This document shows, piece after piece, positions 55,106 to 64,000 of a stretch of DNA of 64,000 bases. Where the stretch lies: the NCBI RefSeq assembly GCF_003046185.1, contig NZ_PZZL01000001.1:372001-436000 (forward strand), written 5' to 3'. The notes below the pieces were generated by a model. That model was given only the letters and a program-made list of their open reading frames with translations. It was not told where the DNA came from and made no database searches. Made by a program: the position numbers and the translations under genes. Position 1 is the first letter of the stretch. Every line of letters begins with the position of its first letter. This DNA comes from Phreatobacter oligotrophus. GTDB taxonomy: Bacteria; Pseudomonadota; Alphaproteobacteria; Rhizobiales; Phreatobacteraceae.

Positions 55106-55975
55106 ATGCGTGAATCCAACCCTGTTCCGTGGCCGCTGATCAATCTGACCCTCACCCCGCGGACTGAGGACGCGTTGGAGCGCCTCCATACGGCTCTCCG
55201 CATTCTCGCGGCCGAGGACGAACGTCTCCAAATATCGAGCCTAGCTCCTGCCGAGATCCAACTCGGCGGCGTCAGCGAGGATCACCTGGACGCGGCAGTT
55301 GATGCCTTGCGTCGGGTGCACGGCGTCGAAGTGATGTGTCCCGCGCCGACTGTAGCCTTCCGTGAAACCATCGCGCGGCCGATGGAGGTGGAGTGTCGGC
55401 AGCGCGTCGGCAACAGCATGTTGAGCCTGACAATCCGCGTGGAGCCGACAGCGAGCCTGTCGGTGACGGTCAGTGGTGAAGCAGTAAGTCTTGGCGCCGG
55501 CGACGCAGTAGCATTGCGCGAGGGAATTGAATATGCGGTGGGCAATGGCCCCGGATGGGGCTTGCCCGTAGCGGGTGTGGCGATCACGGTTCTGGCCGCC
55601 GAAACCCTCGGCGATCCCGTGGCCGTCCGGCGCGTTGCTGAGACCGCAACGCGCGAGGCCATCGAGCGTGGTGGCATTGTACTGATCGAGCCCATCCTGT
55701 CTGTCACGGTGACCGCGCCGGATGCTGTCTCTGCGCTGGTCGTCGCAGATCTGGTGAGACGCCGTGGGCAGGATGTGGTGCGCCGGCAGGACGGCGCAGC
55801 GTCCGTAGTCGAAGCGGATGTGCCGCTCATCAATCTCATGGGATATCGCAATAGCTTGCGGGAGATTTCGGGAGGGCTCGCAACACTTACGTCGCGCTAC
55901 GCTCGCTATCGCCCCGCGCCACCGCACCTCGATGATGATCCTCCGCCTGTCGCTGCCATGGCGCTGCGCGCGTGA
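55106..55975 (+). CDS. Stand-alone EF-G domains III-IV-V protein (no GTPase domain)
   Basis: This is a 289-residue protein matching only the C-terminal half of elongation factor G. Residues about 8-80 (PLINLTLTPRTEDALERLHTAL...) match domain III; PTVAFRETI at 81-89 opens domain IV, and 191-268 (IVLIEPILSVTVTAP, ADLVRRRG, ADVPLINLMGYRNSLREI, LTSRYARY) match domain V. The GTPase and domain II are absent. The ATG falls at the domain II/III boundary. TTG at 55070 in frame is a weaker start. Third codon positions are less GC-rich than in neighbours. Its stop shares TGATCA with the convergent rsmA stop. Function unknown. Confidence 0.78.
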   Translation: MRESNPVPWPLINLTLTPRTEDALERLHTALRILAAEDERLQISSLAPAEIQLGGVSEDHLDAAVDALRRVHGVEVMCPAPTVAFRETIARPMEVECRQRVGNSMLSLTIRVEPTASLSVTVSGEAVSLGAGDAVALREGIEYAVGNGPGWGLPVAGVAITVLAAETLGDPVAVRRVAETATREAIERGGIVLIEPILSVTVTAPDAVSALVVADLVRRRGQDVVRRQDGAASVVEADVPLINLMGYRNSLREISGGLATLTSRYARYRPAPPHLDDDPPPVAAMALRA

Positions 55976-56812
55976 TCACGCCGCCGCAAGCTCCGCCAGC
56001 CTGCAGAAGTCGGCGATGGCGAGGTTCTCCGCCCGCTCGGTGGGGTCGAGCCCCGCCGCCTCGATCAGCGGCATGGGATCCCGCCCGAGGCCCTTGAGGC
56101 TCTGGCGGATCATCTTGCGGCGCTGGCCGAAGGCGGCGAGCGTGACGCGCTCCAGCCATTTGACCGGGCAGGCGAGGGGCTCCGCCCGCGGCACGAGATG
56201 AACCACGGTCGAGGTGATCTTCGGCGGCGGCACGAAGGCTGAGGGGGCGACGTCGAAGACCATCTTCGCACTGGTGCGCCAGCCCGCCAGCACGCCGAGG
56301 CGGCCATAGGCCTCCGAGCCCGGCGGAGCGACGATGCGCTGCGCCACTTCCTTCTGGAACATCAGCGTCAGCGACTGGTACCAGGGCGGCCAGGCCTCGC
56401 CGGTGAGCCAGCCGGTGAGCAGGCTGGTGCCGACATTGTAGGGCAGGTTGGCGACGATGCGGGCCGGCGCGCCGCCGGCCAGCGCCGCGAAATCGACCTT
56501 CAGCGCATCGCCCTCGATGACCTCCAGCCGGCCCGGATAGGCGGCCGCGATCTCGGCGAGGGCCGGCAGGCATCGCGCGTCGCGCTCAATGGCGATGACG
56601 CGGGCGCCACCCGCGAGCAGGGCCCGGGTGAGGCCGCCGGGACCCGGTCCAACCTCCACGACGGTCGCGCCCTCCAGCGGACCGGAGGCCCTGGCGATGC
56701 GGCTCGTCAGGTTGAGGTCGAGCAGGAAGTTCTGGCCGAGCGCCTTCTTCGCCATCAGCCCGTGGCGGGCGATCACCTCGCGTAAGGGAGGAAGGTCGTC
56801 GATGGCGCTCAA
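55976..56812 (-). CDS. rsmA: 16S rRNA dimethyladenosine transferase RsmA (KsgA)
   Basis: This is a 278-residue methyltransferase that dimethylates two adjacent adenines in 16S helix 45. [15 protein letters not shown] is near residue 20, [16 protein letters not shown] is SAM motif I near 50, and [15 protein letters not shown] is the catalytic motif IV near 120. Its start overlaps the pdxA stop by four bases. Its stop directly abuts the convergent EF-G-tail gene. Confidence 0.97.
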   Translation of the reverse strand: MSAIDDLPPLREVIARHGLMAKKALGQNFLLDLNLTSRIARASGPLEGATVVEVGPGPGGLTRALLAGGARVIAIERDARCLPALAEIAAAYPGRLEVIEGDALKVDFAALAGGAPARIVANLPYNVGTSLLTGWLTGEAWPPWYQSLTLMFQKEVAQRIVAPPGSEAYGRLGVLAGWRTSAKMVFDVAPSAFVPPPKITSTVVHLVPRAEPLACPVKWLERVTLAAFGQRRKMIRQSLKGLGRDPMPLIEAAGLDPTERAENLAIADFCRLAELAAA

Positions 56813-57819
56813 GAGGTCGCCTTGCGCGCTGCGAGCCGCCCCGCGAGGGCAATCGCCTCGATCATGCTGGACGGCCGCGCCGTGCCCGTTCCGGCGAGGG
56901 AATAGGCCGTGCCGTGGTCCGGCGAGGTGCGGATGAAGGGCAGGCCGAGCGTGACGTTGACGCCCTCGTCGAAGGCGATGGTCTTCACCGGCGCCAGCAC
57001 CTGGTCGTGATACATGCCGAGCACCGCGTCGTAGGTCGCCCGCGCAGCCGGGTGGAACAGCGTGTCGGCGGGATGCGGCCCGGTGGCGGCGATACCGATC
57101 CGGTTGAGCTCGGCAACCGCCGGGGCCACCACCTCGATGTCCTCGCGGCCAATGAGCCCGTCTTCCCCGGCGTGCGGATTGAGGCCGCAGACCGCGATGC
57201 GCGGGCGCGCGATGCCGAACTTGGTGACGAGGTCATGGGCGACGATGGCGCCCGTCTCGACGATGAGGGACGTGGTCAGCCTCTCCGGCACGGACGCCAG
57301 CGGGATATGGATGGTGACCGGCACAACGGCCAGGGTCTCGCTCCAGATCATCATCACAGGGCGCACCGGCCCGACGCGGAAGGCGCGGGCGAGCTCGCCG
57401 AGGAACTCGGTGTGGCCGGGATGGGTGAAGCCCGCAGCAGCGAGGACGGCCTTCGAGATGGGGGCGGTGACGATGGCGCCCGCGCGCCCCGCGCGGATGT
57501 GCTCGACGCCGGTGCGGATCGCCTCGATCACCACGCCGCCGGTCTCCGGCGTCGGCTCGCCCGGCCGGTCATCGAGGCCGCTGCCGATGTCGAGGACCGG
57601 AAGGCCGAAGGCGAAGGTGTCGCGCGTCTCCTCCGGCAGGCAGGGCACGATGGGCACGCCGATGCCGAGACGGGCGGCGCGCGCCTCCATCAGGGCGGCG
57701 TCACCGATGACATAGAAGGGCGGCAGGCGATGGTCGGCGCGGTCCCGCCAGGCCATGAGGGCGATGTCCGGGCCGATGCCGGCCGGCTCCCCCATGGAGA
57801 TGGCGAGGGGCAGGTGCAT
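56809..57819 (-). CDS. pdxA: 4-hydroxythreonine-4-phosphate dehydrogenase PdxA
   Basis: This is a 336-residue enzyme of pyridoxal phosphate synthesis. [15 protein letters not shown] is at the N-terminus, and the zinc/substrate histidines are in [34 protein letters not shown] and [41 protein letters not shown] are diagnostic. It is 5 bases after surA and overlaps rsmA. Confidence 0.97.
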   Translation of the reverse strand: MHLPLAISMGEPAGIGPDIALMAWRDRADHRLPPFYVIGDAALMEARAARLGIGVPIVPCLPEETRDTFAFGLPVLDIGSGLDDRPGEPTPETGGVVIEAIRTGVEHIRAGRAGAIVTAPISKAVLAAAGFTHPGHTEFLGELARAFRVGPVRPVMMIWSETLAVVPVTIHIPLASVPERLTTSLIVETGAIVAHDLVTKFGIARPRIAVCGLNPHAGEDGLIGREDIEVVAPAVAELNRIGIAATGPHPADTLFHPAARATYDAVLGMYHDQVLAPVKTIAFDEGVNVTLGLPFIRTSPDHGTAYSLAGTGTARPSSMIEAIALAGRLAARKATS

Positions 57820-57824
57820 CGGGC

Positions 57825-58790
57825 TTAGCGGCTCGCGGCGTCGCGGCCGTCGCGATAGGTGATCACCGCGTTCTGGCGCAGGCGGGCGAGATAGGCCTCG
57901 GAGATGCGCCGCATCTCGGCCGTCGTCATCTCCTCGCGCACCTGGTTGCGGGCGGCGGTGTCGGAGGTGCTGGCCTCTTCCTTGGAGCAGACGGCGATCA
58001 TCTCGATGCCCTGGCTGGTGCGGCTCGGCGGCGTCAGCTTGCCGACGGCCGTCTGGTCCAGCACCTGGCGGAAGGCCGGGCTGAGGTCGGTGCCGAGGCG
58101 GCGGAACTGCTCGCGCACCGCCGCGTCGGGGATGCGCGAGACCTGCTCCATGTCGGTGGCGCAGCTGGAGAAGCGTCCGCGCAGGGCGTTGGCCTCGCCC
58201 ATCCGCCGCTGAACGACCGCGGCAGGCGCATTGGCCGGCACCAGCAGGACGACCGGCCGCAGCACGTAGTTGACCGGCCGCGTCGCGCCCTGGCGACGGT
58301 TCAGCGCGTCGACGAGCTGGGTGTCGGTGATGAAGATGGTGCGGCCGTAGCGGGCGCCGATGAGGTTCGACCAGGACAGGTCGGCGCGCAGCTTGCCCTT
58401 GTAGACGCGCGGCTCGATGCCCTGAGAGCGCAGCACGGCGTCGAAGCCGCGCGGATCGATGCCGGAGCGCTGGGCGACCTGGGCATAGGCCTGGTCGACC
58501 TGCTGCTCGTTGGCCTCGACGCGGAAGCGGCGGGCCTCGGCGAACTTGATGCGGTCGTTGATGAGGTCCTGCAGCGCCTGCTCGGCGGAATGCGGCCGGC
58601 CCTCGCGGATCTGCAGGAGCCGCTGGCGCTGGGGAATGTCGAAGCTGGTGATCGGGATGCCGCCGATCGTGGCGATCACGCGGCCCTCCTGGGCGCGGGC
58701 CGGGGAGGGCGCCGCAAGGCCGGCGGCGAGCGCCAGGACGAGGGCAGCAAGGGCAAGGGGCCGGTTAGGCAAGGGTCGCACGGACGACAT
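57825..58790 (-). CDS. surA: SurA-like periplasmic chaperone
   Basis: This is a 321-residue secreted protein with a signal peptide (about 1-33, ending ARA) and a SurA N-terminal chaperone domain (VIATIGGIPITSFDIPQRQRLLQI, QALQDLINDRIKFAEARRF). A canonical parvulin active site is not apparent, so it may have lost peptidyl-prolyl isomerase activity and act as a chaperone for outer-membrane proteins such as LptD, encoded 79 bases upstream. Confidence 0.85.
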   Translation of the reverse strand: MSSVRPLPNRPLALAALVLALAAGLAAPSPARAQEGRVIATIGGIPITSFDIPQRQRLLQIREGRPHSAEQALQDLINDRIKFAEARRFRVEANEQQVDQAYAQVAQRSGIDPRGFDAVLRSQGIEPRVYKGKLRADLSWSNLIGARYGRTIFITDTQLVDALNRRQGATRPVNYVLRPVVLLVPANAPAAVVQRRMGEANALRGRFSSCATDMEQVSRIPDAAVREQFRRLGTDLSPAFRQVLDQTAVGKLTPPSRTSQGIEMIAVCSKEEASTSDTAARNQVREEMTTAEMRRISEAYLARLRQNAVITYRDGRDAASR

Positions 58791-58869
58791 GGCGGGCGCC
58801 TCCTTGGACGTTGACGGGTCGCGAGCCTGCTGCCTCGCCCAAGAGGGTGGCGCAATCAGGGCAGGCGGC

Positions 58870-61479
58870 TCATTGCGAGGGGGGATTGAACCAGTTCGAG
58901 ACGTTCTGCGACAGCGTCAGCTCGCCGATCGTGCGCAGGTTGAACCGGAACATGAAGCGGTGGACGTCGCGCGTCGAGGTGACGGCGCCCTGCGTCACCA
59001 CCTCGGCGGCAAAGTCACGGGAATAGTAGAAGCCAAGCTGCATGGCGTCGTCGAGATAGTTCAGGCCGACGGTGAGCCCCTCGACCTTGTTCTTCTCGGC
59101 GAGGTCCGCCACGCCGGTGGCCGCGAGGTTCTGCCGCTGGAAGGCGAAGCGCGCCGCGCCATAGACCGTGAGGGTCTGGGTGAGCGAATAGGACATCGCC
59201 GCGCCGACCGAGCTGCGCGCCACCTGGTAGCCGAGCAGCGGCTGGGGCGCGAGATAGCCGAACGTGCCGGTCAGCGCGAAGTCGCCGAAGCGGCCGGTCG
59301 CGTCGAACTCACCGCGCTGCATGGCGAAGGTGCGCTCGTCGAAGCGGCCGCGCGCCGAGAGGCGGAAGTTGCGGTCGATCTGGTACTGGATGCGCGCCAC
59401 ATAATCGGACCGCGGCTTGTCGAGGCCCGAATTGGCGCCGGTCGAGGCCATGTCGTTGATGGCGCCCGAGCTGAACGAGTTGATGCCGAACAGGTGCAGA
59501 GACTGGCCGAACAGCACGTTCACCGACGAACCGTTGGTGAAGCGGTGGGTGAGGTTGAGGCCGTAGTTCATGCGGCCGCCGCCCTCGACGCGGTCCCAGC
59601 CCGAGAACTTGTTCACCTGGAACAGGTTGGTGTCGTCGAAGACGAGGCTCTGGGCATCCTCGTTGGGGATGTTGCCGATATTCGTCTCGTTGGGACGGGC
59701 GATGAACTGCACAACAGGCTCGATCGTCGTCGTGCCATAGGGGTTCGCGGCGATCCACGGATAGCGGTAGGTGATGCCGACGGTGGGCATGAAGCGCGTG
59801 TAGACGCGGTCGTCCTGCGCCAGGCGCGAGAACGAGCCGAGGACGGCGCTGTTGTCCTTCAGCTGATGGTAGGTCACGTCGCCGCGGGCGGAGACGAAGG
59901 GCTCCCAGACCTGGCCCATGCCGTCGATGATGCGGCGGCGCCAGGCGACCTCGGCCGAGGCGCGGGAATAGAGGCCGTCGATACCGTTCACCAGGCAGTT
60001 GGCGGGCGTGACGCTGCCGGGGACGTTGCGGTTGCAGAAAAGACCCGGATCCAGAAGTGGATTGCGCCGCGACACATCGGCCGCCTCGCGGGTCAGGCTG
60101 ACCACGCTGGTGCGCCAGGACAGTTCGCCGCCGACGACCGACTGGTCCATGACCTTGAAATAGTCGAGCACCGGATGGGTGGTCGGCAGGATCTTGTTGT
60201 CGGTGTCCGTCGCGGTGATGCCGACATAGCGCGTCGCCGACAGGTCGAACCAGCTGCGCGGACCCTGGCCACGCAGGAACAGCCTGGAATTCGCCTCGGT
60301 CTGGCCCGGCAGCATGAGCGAATAGTCGCGCAGGAAGGCCGTGTCGGACATCAGGTTGAGGTCCCAGCCCACCGACCAGCGCTCGGTCAGCCGGTAGATG
60401 CCGGTCGTGTGGATGATGCCGCGGAATTCGCGGTTACCCACCTCGTTGGTGCCGTTCGAATAGGTGAAGACGCCCGGATCGTTCTGGCGGATGCCGGCGG
60501 CGCGGATCGTGTAGTAGCCGCTCTCGAAGCCATGCCGCCACTCGACGATCGGCATGAAGCCCTGGCGCGCGTAGTAGCGCGGCGCGATGAGCAGGTCGTA
60601 GTTCGGCTGGACGTTCCAGAAATAGGGGACCTCGACGCCGACGCCGGTGCGGTTGGAGCCGGAGATGCCGGGCATCAGGAAGCCGGAAGCCTTGCGGACG
60701 GTCGGATCCGGCGCCCAGAAGCGCGGCATGTAGGCGATCGGGACGCCGAACATCTCGAAACGGCCATCCTCGAAATAGATGGTCCGCTCGGATTCCCGGT
60801 GGATGATGCGCTTGGCCTTGATCGTCCAGGTCGGCGGCTTCGACTGGTCGGCCCGGCAGGAATCGCAGGCCGTGTAGGTCGCCCGCTCGAAAATGGTGGT
60901 GTCGCCGTTCTCGCGCGTCACTTCGGCCGCGCCGATGAAGCGGCGGTCCGGAGTTTCGATGTTCAGCGAGCGAACGAAGCCCTGCGTGAACTGCTGGTCG
61001 AACTCCATGTCCTGCGCATGGGCGATGATGCCCGACGGCTCGGTGATGCGCACATTGCCGGTGGCGCGCACGCGGCCCGACCGCTGGTCATAGGTGACAA
61101 CGTCGGCCTCGATGGTGCGGCCGTCATAATAGATCTGGACATTGCCGCGGGCCGAAACCCGGCCGCTCTGCTCCTCGTAGACCATCTGCCCGGCATTGAC
61201 CTGCATGGGCGCGCCACGCTCGGTGCGGGTGAAGCCGAGGCCAGCGCCCGGGGCGACCGCGGCCGGGGTCACCGGCGTGCGAACCTGCGGCTGGTTCTGG
61301 ATCTGCGTCGGGTCGAGGATGAACAGCCGGCGCTCGGTCGGATCGGCGGCGTTCTGGGCGCGCGCGGGTGCAAGTCCGCCCGCTGCGGCGGCCAGCACCA
61401 TCAGGCTGGCGGTCGCAGTCAGGGCAGAGCGGGCGATTCGGGTCGTGGAAGCCTTCGGGCGGCTTGCTGATCGAAGCAT
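58870..61479 (-). CDS. lptD: LPS-assembly outer-membrane protein LptD
   Basis: This is an 869-residue protein that inserts lipopolysaccharide into the outer leaflet. A signal peptide (about 1-41) is followed by an OstA/LptA-like jellyroll (MQVNAGQMVYEEQSGRVSARGNVQIYYDG, DVVTYDQRSGRVRATGNVRI) and a large barrel. A cysteine pair CDSCRADQSKPPTW lies near 215. The start at 61479 shares bases with the lptG stop (TGATG). It ends the lptF-lptG-lptD reading block. Confidence 0.95.
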   Translation of the reverse strand: MLRSASRPKASTTRIARSALTATASLMVLAAAAGGLAPARAQNAADPTERRLFILDPTQIQNQPQVRTPVTPAAVAPGAGLGFTRTERGAPMQVNAGQMVYEEQSGRVSARGNVQIYYDGRTIEADVVTYDQRSGRVRATGNVRITEPSGIIAHAQDMEFDQQFTQGFVRSLNIETPDRRFIGAAEVTRENGDTTIFERATYTACDSCRADQSKPPTWTIKAKRIIHRESERTIYFEDGRFEMFGVPIAYMPRFWAPDPTVRKASGFLMPGISGSNRTGVGVEVPYFWNVQPNYDLLIAPRYYARQGFMPIVEWRHGFESGYYTIRAAGIRQNDPGVFTYSNGTNEVGNREFRGIIHTTGIYRLTERWSVGWDLNLMSDTAFLRDYSLMLPGQTEANSRLFLRGQGPRSWFDLSATRYVGITATDTDNKILPTTHPVLDYFKVMDQSVVGGELSWRTSVVSLTREAADVSRRNPLLDPGLFCNRNVPGSVTPANCLVNGIDGLYSRASAEVAWRRRIIDGMGQVWEPFVSARGDVTYHQLKDNSAVLGSFSRLAQDDRVYTRFMPTVGITYRYPWIAANPYGTTTIEPVVQFIARPNETNIGNIPNEDAQSLVFDDTNLFQVNKFSGWDRVEGGGRMNYGLNLTHRFTNGSSVNVLFGQSLHLFGINSFSSGAINDMASTGANSGLDKPRSDYVARIQYQIDRNFRLSARGRFDERTFAMQRGEFDATGRFGDFALTGTFGYLAPQPLLGYQVARSSVGAAMSYSLTQTLTVYGAARFAFQRQNLAATGVADLAEKNKVEGLTVGLNYLDDAMQLGFYYSRDFAAEVVTQGAVTSTRDVHRFMFRFNLRTIGELTLSQNVSNWFNPPSQ

Positions 61480-62561
61480 CAGCCGTCCTCCTGCTTCAGT
61501 AGAACCATGAAACCCATCAACGCACCGATGAATGCCGGCGACCACGCGGCCAGGACCGGGGGCACGAGATTCGAGCGCCCCAGACTGCCCGCGAGTTCGG
61601 AACCCACGTAAAGCAAAAATCCGGCGACCACGCCACCGAGAATTGTCCGCCCCAATCCGCCGAGCCGCGCGAACCGCAAGGACGCTGCGGCAGCCACCAG
61701 CACCATGGCCACCAGAAGCAGGGGGCGGGCGAGCAGAAGCTGGTACTGGAGCTCGAAACGGGCCACCGGCAGGCCCGATCGGCGGGCGAGCTCAATGAAC
61801 TGTGGAAGCTCCCAGAACGACACCTGCTCGGGCATCACGAAGCTCTGCCGCACCTGCTCGGCGGTCAGCCGCGTCGCCAGCCGGTAGGTGTCGTGCCGGA
61901 CCGGTTCGGCGCCGACCGAGGTCACGCGCGCCCGGTTGAGCAGCCAGTAGCCATCGCCGAGTTCGGCGCCATCGGCGTCGATGCGCTCCTTGAAATGGCC
62001 GTCCGTGTCGTAGACGAGGATGCTGACGCCGGTGAGCCGCTGGCCGCGATCCATGGCCGAGGCGGCATTGATGACGGCCTGGCCGCTAGGCGTCGCCTGG
62101 CGGAGCCAGAAATTGGTGCGCTGCTCCGACACGAGGTTGCGGCCGAAGAGCTGCGACTCGAGCCTCACCCCGCGCTCCCGGAACTCGGAGGCGACGGGGT
62201 TGTAGACCATGGCGGCGAAGACGCCGAGCAGCAGCGCCACGACGATGGCCGGCGAGAGGAACTGCCAGGCGGAGAGCCCGGCCGCGCGGGCCACCACCAG
62301 CTCGAGCTTCCTCGACAGGCCGAGGAAACAGAGCATTGCGCCGACCAGCACCGCGAAAGGCAGCACGATCTCGATGAAGGCCGGCACGCGGTAGATGGTG
62401 AGAAGGGCGACGAGATGGGTTGGCGCCCGCGTCGGATCCTCGACGCGGCGCAGCTGCTCGACGAAATCGACGATCAGCACCAGGCCCGCCGTGCCAAGGA
62501 AGGTCCCGCCCACCGAGCCGAGGAACTTCCGGGTCATGTAGCGGGAGAAGGTCGAGACCAT
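61479..62561 (-). CDS. lptG: LPS export ABC transporter permease LptG
   Basis: This is a 360-residue inner-membrane permease. MVSTFSRYMTRKFLGSVGGTFLGTAGLVLIVDFVEQLRR opens the family signature. Three N-terminal helices, a periplasmic jellyroll (about 130-265) and three C-terminal helices follow. It pairs with LptF. It starts inside the lptF stop (TGATG) and its own stop overlaps the lptD start. Confidence 0.95.
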   Translation of the reverse strand: MVSTFSRYMTRKFLGSVGGTFLGTAGLVLIVDFVEQLRRVEDPTRAPTHLVALLTIYRVPAFIEIVLPFAVLVGAMLCFLGLSRKLELVVARAAGLSAWQFLSPAIVVALLLGVFAAMVYNPVASEFRERGVRLESQLFGRNLVSEQRTNFWLRQATPSGQAVINAASAMDRGQRLTGVSILVYDTDGHFKERIDADGAELGDGYWLLNRARVTSVGAEPVRHDTYRLATRLTAEQVRQSFVMPEQVSFWELPQFIELARRSGLPVARFELQYQLLLARPLLLVAMVLVAAAASLRFARLGGLGRTILGGVVAGFLLYVGSELAGSLGRSNLVPPVLAAWSPAFIGALMGFMVLLKQEDG

Positions 62562-63736
62562 CAGGCGCCGCCCCCGGCCGTGCGGGGCGTCACCAGGCGC
62601 ATGAGGCGGTCGCTCAGCTCGCTCGACAGGCGGCTCAGCGCCTCCGGCGTGCGGATGCGGATCCAGCCGAGCGACACGGCGCCGAAGAACAGGATGGTCG
62701 CCATCGGCAGGAGATAGACGAAGGGCACGGCGGCGGGGCGCGCCGCCACGAGGCCGGACACAGCAAAGCCGCCGCCGCGAACGGCAGCCATGATGGCGAT
62801 CGCCCCGGCGATCGCGGCACCGCGGCTTTGCCGCGTGGTGCGAGCCTGTCCCAGCATGGCGAACGCGATACACATCATGGCCAGTGGGTAGAGCGGCGCG
62901 GCGAAACGGTCGTGCAGCTCCTGACGGAACCGTCCCCGCCACCGCTCCAGCATGGGATCGGCGGGGTTCGGGCTCATGAGCTCCGAGGTATAGCGTTCGG
63001 AAGGTCTATAAATGGTTTCGGCCGCCTGGGTGAGCTGCGACAGGTCGAAGGCGTACCGGTCGAAGACGACGATGGCGGTCGCCCCGTCGCGCATGTCGCG
63101 GCGCTGCAGGTTGCCGGTCTCCAGCACGAAGAAGGTGCCCTGCGGCTGCTCGGTGATGACCCCGCGCTCGGCGACATAGGTCATGTGAACCTGCGGGTCG
63201 CGCGTGTCCGACACGACGATGCCGAGCAGCACGCCGCCCTGGGCGCGGTCGCGGATGTGGAAGGTCAGGCCCCGGTCCGCCTGGGTGAACTGGCCCGGCC
63301 GCACGATGGCGCTGAGCATGTTGGCCTGGACCTGGGTCAGCAGCAGGCGGAAATAGCGGATGGAGGAGGGGGTCAGCCACAGCGACAGCGAGCCGACGAA
63401 GACCATGACGATGGCCGTGAGCATCAGCAGCGGCTTGGCGATCCGCCAGGGCGGCACGCCCGCCGCCGACATGACGATCAGCTCGGAATCGCCGTTCAGC
63501 TTGTTCAGCGTCTGCATCACCGCGATGAACAGCGAGATCGGCGCGATGAGCGCCAGAAGCACGGGAATGCCGAGGCTGGTCATCAGGAAGAACAGCGCGA
63601 TGGTCTGGCCGCTGTTCGTCACGAGGTCGAGCTGGCGCAGCACCTGGGTGATCCAGACGACCAGCGTCAGGACGAACAATCCGCCGACAAAGGCGAGCGC
63701 CGCCTGGCGGAAAATGTAGCGTTCGAGGGATCCCAT
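62561..63736 (-). CDS. lptF: LPS export ABC transporter permease LptF
   Basis: This is a 391-residue partner of LptG. MGSLERYIFRQAALAFVGGLFVLTLVVWITQVLRQLDLV and NKLNGDSELIVMSAAGVPPWRI are diagnostic. It has a periplasmic region with TFHIRDRAQGGVLLGIVVSDTRDP and C-terminal helices. It is first in the minus-strand lptF-lptG-lptD-surA-pdxA-rsmA operon. The start at 63736 was chosen because upstream in-frame sequence is not LptF-like. Confidence 0.95.
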   Translation of the reverse strand: MGSLERYIFRQAALAFVGGLFVLTLVVWITQVLRQLDLVTNSGQTIALFFLMTSLGIPVLLALIAPISLFIAVMQTLNKLNGDSELIVMSAAGVPPWRIAKPLLMLTAIVMVFVGSLSLWLTPSSIRYFRLLLTQVQANMLSAIVRPGQFTQADRGLTFHIRDRAQGGVLLGIVVSDTRDPQVHMTYVAERGVITEQPQGTFFVLETGNLQRRDMRDGATAIVVFDRYAFDLSQLTQAAETIYRPSERYTSELMSPNPADPMLERWRGRFRQELHDRFAAPLYPLAMMCIAFAMLGQARTTRQSRGAAIAGAIAIMAAVRGGGFAVSGLVAARPAAVPFVYLLPMATILFFGAVSLGWIRIRTPEALSRLSSELSDRLMRLVTPRTAGGGA

Positions 63737-63939
63737 ACCCGGCCCATGCTGCCGCGGGGGACCGCCAACCCCGCTGGAACTCAAGCCCAAAGCCAGTAGA
63801 GCCCGAACGTGGCGCCGGCAAGGTCGCCCGAAGGCATGACGGCGATTCCCTGCCGCGCGTCTCCCTTGGGCCACAACGTCGCGATAGTGTGAACGCGACG
63901 GGATTGCGCCCGATTCGTCGCATCAGCAAGTTCGAGCCC

Positions 63940-64000
63940 ATGCCAGATAGCCTGAAGATCCAGTTCGCCTCCCTTTCCGCCGAGACCGATGGTGTCGTTG
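63940..64000 (+). CDS. pepA: Leucyl aminopeptidase PepA, N-terminal fragment
   Basis: Only the first 20 codons are present before the right edge, reading MPDSLKIQFASLSAETDGVV. This resembles the N-terminus of alphaproteobacterial leucyl aminopeptidases, and pepA is the usual divergent neighbour of lptF. The identification rests on this short match and synteny. The 203-base gap to lptF holds both promoters; nothing else is recognised there. Confidence 0.6.
   Translation, partial: MPDSLKIQFASLSAETDGVV

Noticed and set aside
55106-55975. Ribosomal-protection (TetM-like) resistance protein
   Set aside because: Domains III-V also occur in TetM-type proteins, but the residues align better with EF-G (RETI, LIEPI, DLVRRRG), and the GTPase domain needed for protection is missing.
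58510-61470. Very long plus-strand open frame opposite lptD and surA
   Set aside because: Composition is typical of an antisense GC artefact, and lptD on the other strand is unambiguous with signal peptide and jellyroll.

Overview
The window is 64 kb of GC-rich chromosome from an alphaproteobacterium, most likely of the order Hyphomicrobiales (Rhizobiales). The basis is the gene content and order: purF-cvpA-DUF502-radA-alr-dnaB-(OMP)-rplI-DUF2232-rpsR-rpsF, then fabD-fabG-acpP-fabF-mltG-yicC-gmk, then rsmA-pdxA-surA-lptD-lptG-lptF facing pepA, plus a rhizobial-type hmu haem locus. The genus cannot be fixed from the sequence alone. I saw no rRNA, tRNA, CRISPR array, phage or insertion sequence.

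Layout. 1-3.5 kb: a small catabolic operon on the minus strand (extradiol-type dioxygenase, alpha/beta hydrolase, Ldh_2-type dehydrogenase cut by the left edge) with a divergent GntR regulator. 3.5-7.6 kb: small secreted or proline-rich proteins, an Rrf2 regulator, an orphan ModA-like binding protein, a GFA protein, and an F420-type oxidoreductase divergent from a LysR regulator. 7.6-15.4 kb: a complete haem-acquisition locus, with hmuP-hmuT-hmuU-hmuV on the minus strand and receptor-tonB-haem monooxygenase-hutX on the plus strand. 15.4-25.7 kb: mixed housekeeping and accessory genes (phosphoesterase, FAD-linked D-lactate-type dehydrogenase, DUF2478, TusA-like, Mrp ATPase, guaB, MAPEG between two related secreted proteins, GGDEF). 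25.8-35.5 kb: RsmB-type methyltransferase, guaA, YfgM-like protein, a small lipoprotein, der, and an HxlR regulator divergent from an NAD-binding reductase. 35.5-46.4 kb: the purF-to-rpsF block. 46.6-48.5 kb: small hypothetical genes and a COG0523 zinc GTPase under a probable Zur operator. 48.6-55.1 kb: fatty-acid synthesis genes, mltG, yicC, gmk. 55.1-64 kb: an unusual stand-alone EF-G tail gene, then the rsmA/pdxA/surA/lptDGF operon, with pepA starting at the right edge.

How genes work together. The hmu genes form a full path from outer-membrane haem receptor, energised by TonB, through HmuT/U/V to cytoplasmic haem handling (HutX) and degradation (antibiotic-biosynthesis-monooxygenase fold), with HmuP as likely co-regulator. 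fabD/G/acpP/F supply fatty-acid elongation next to mltG (cell wall) and the lpt genes (LPS export), so the right third is mostly envelope biogenesis. guaB, guaA and purF are purine genes scattered through the window.

The most unusual element is at 55.1-56.0 kb: a protein matching only domains III, IV and V of elongation factor G, with no GTPase domain. It sits behind a perfect 16-bp palindrome and is visibly less GC-biased at third codon positions than its neighbours. Other points worth following: a Mrp ATPase without its CxxC cluster ligands, a small lipoprotein in the slot normally held by bamB, a haem receptor lacking the usual histidine between its FRAP and NPNL-type motifs, and several clear operator-like palindromes (Zur, LysR, HxlR).
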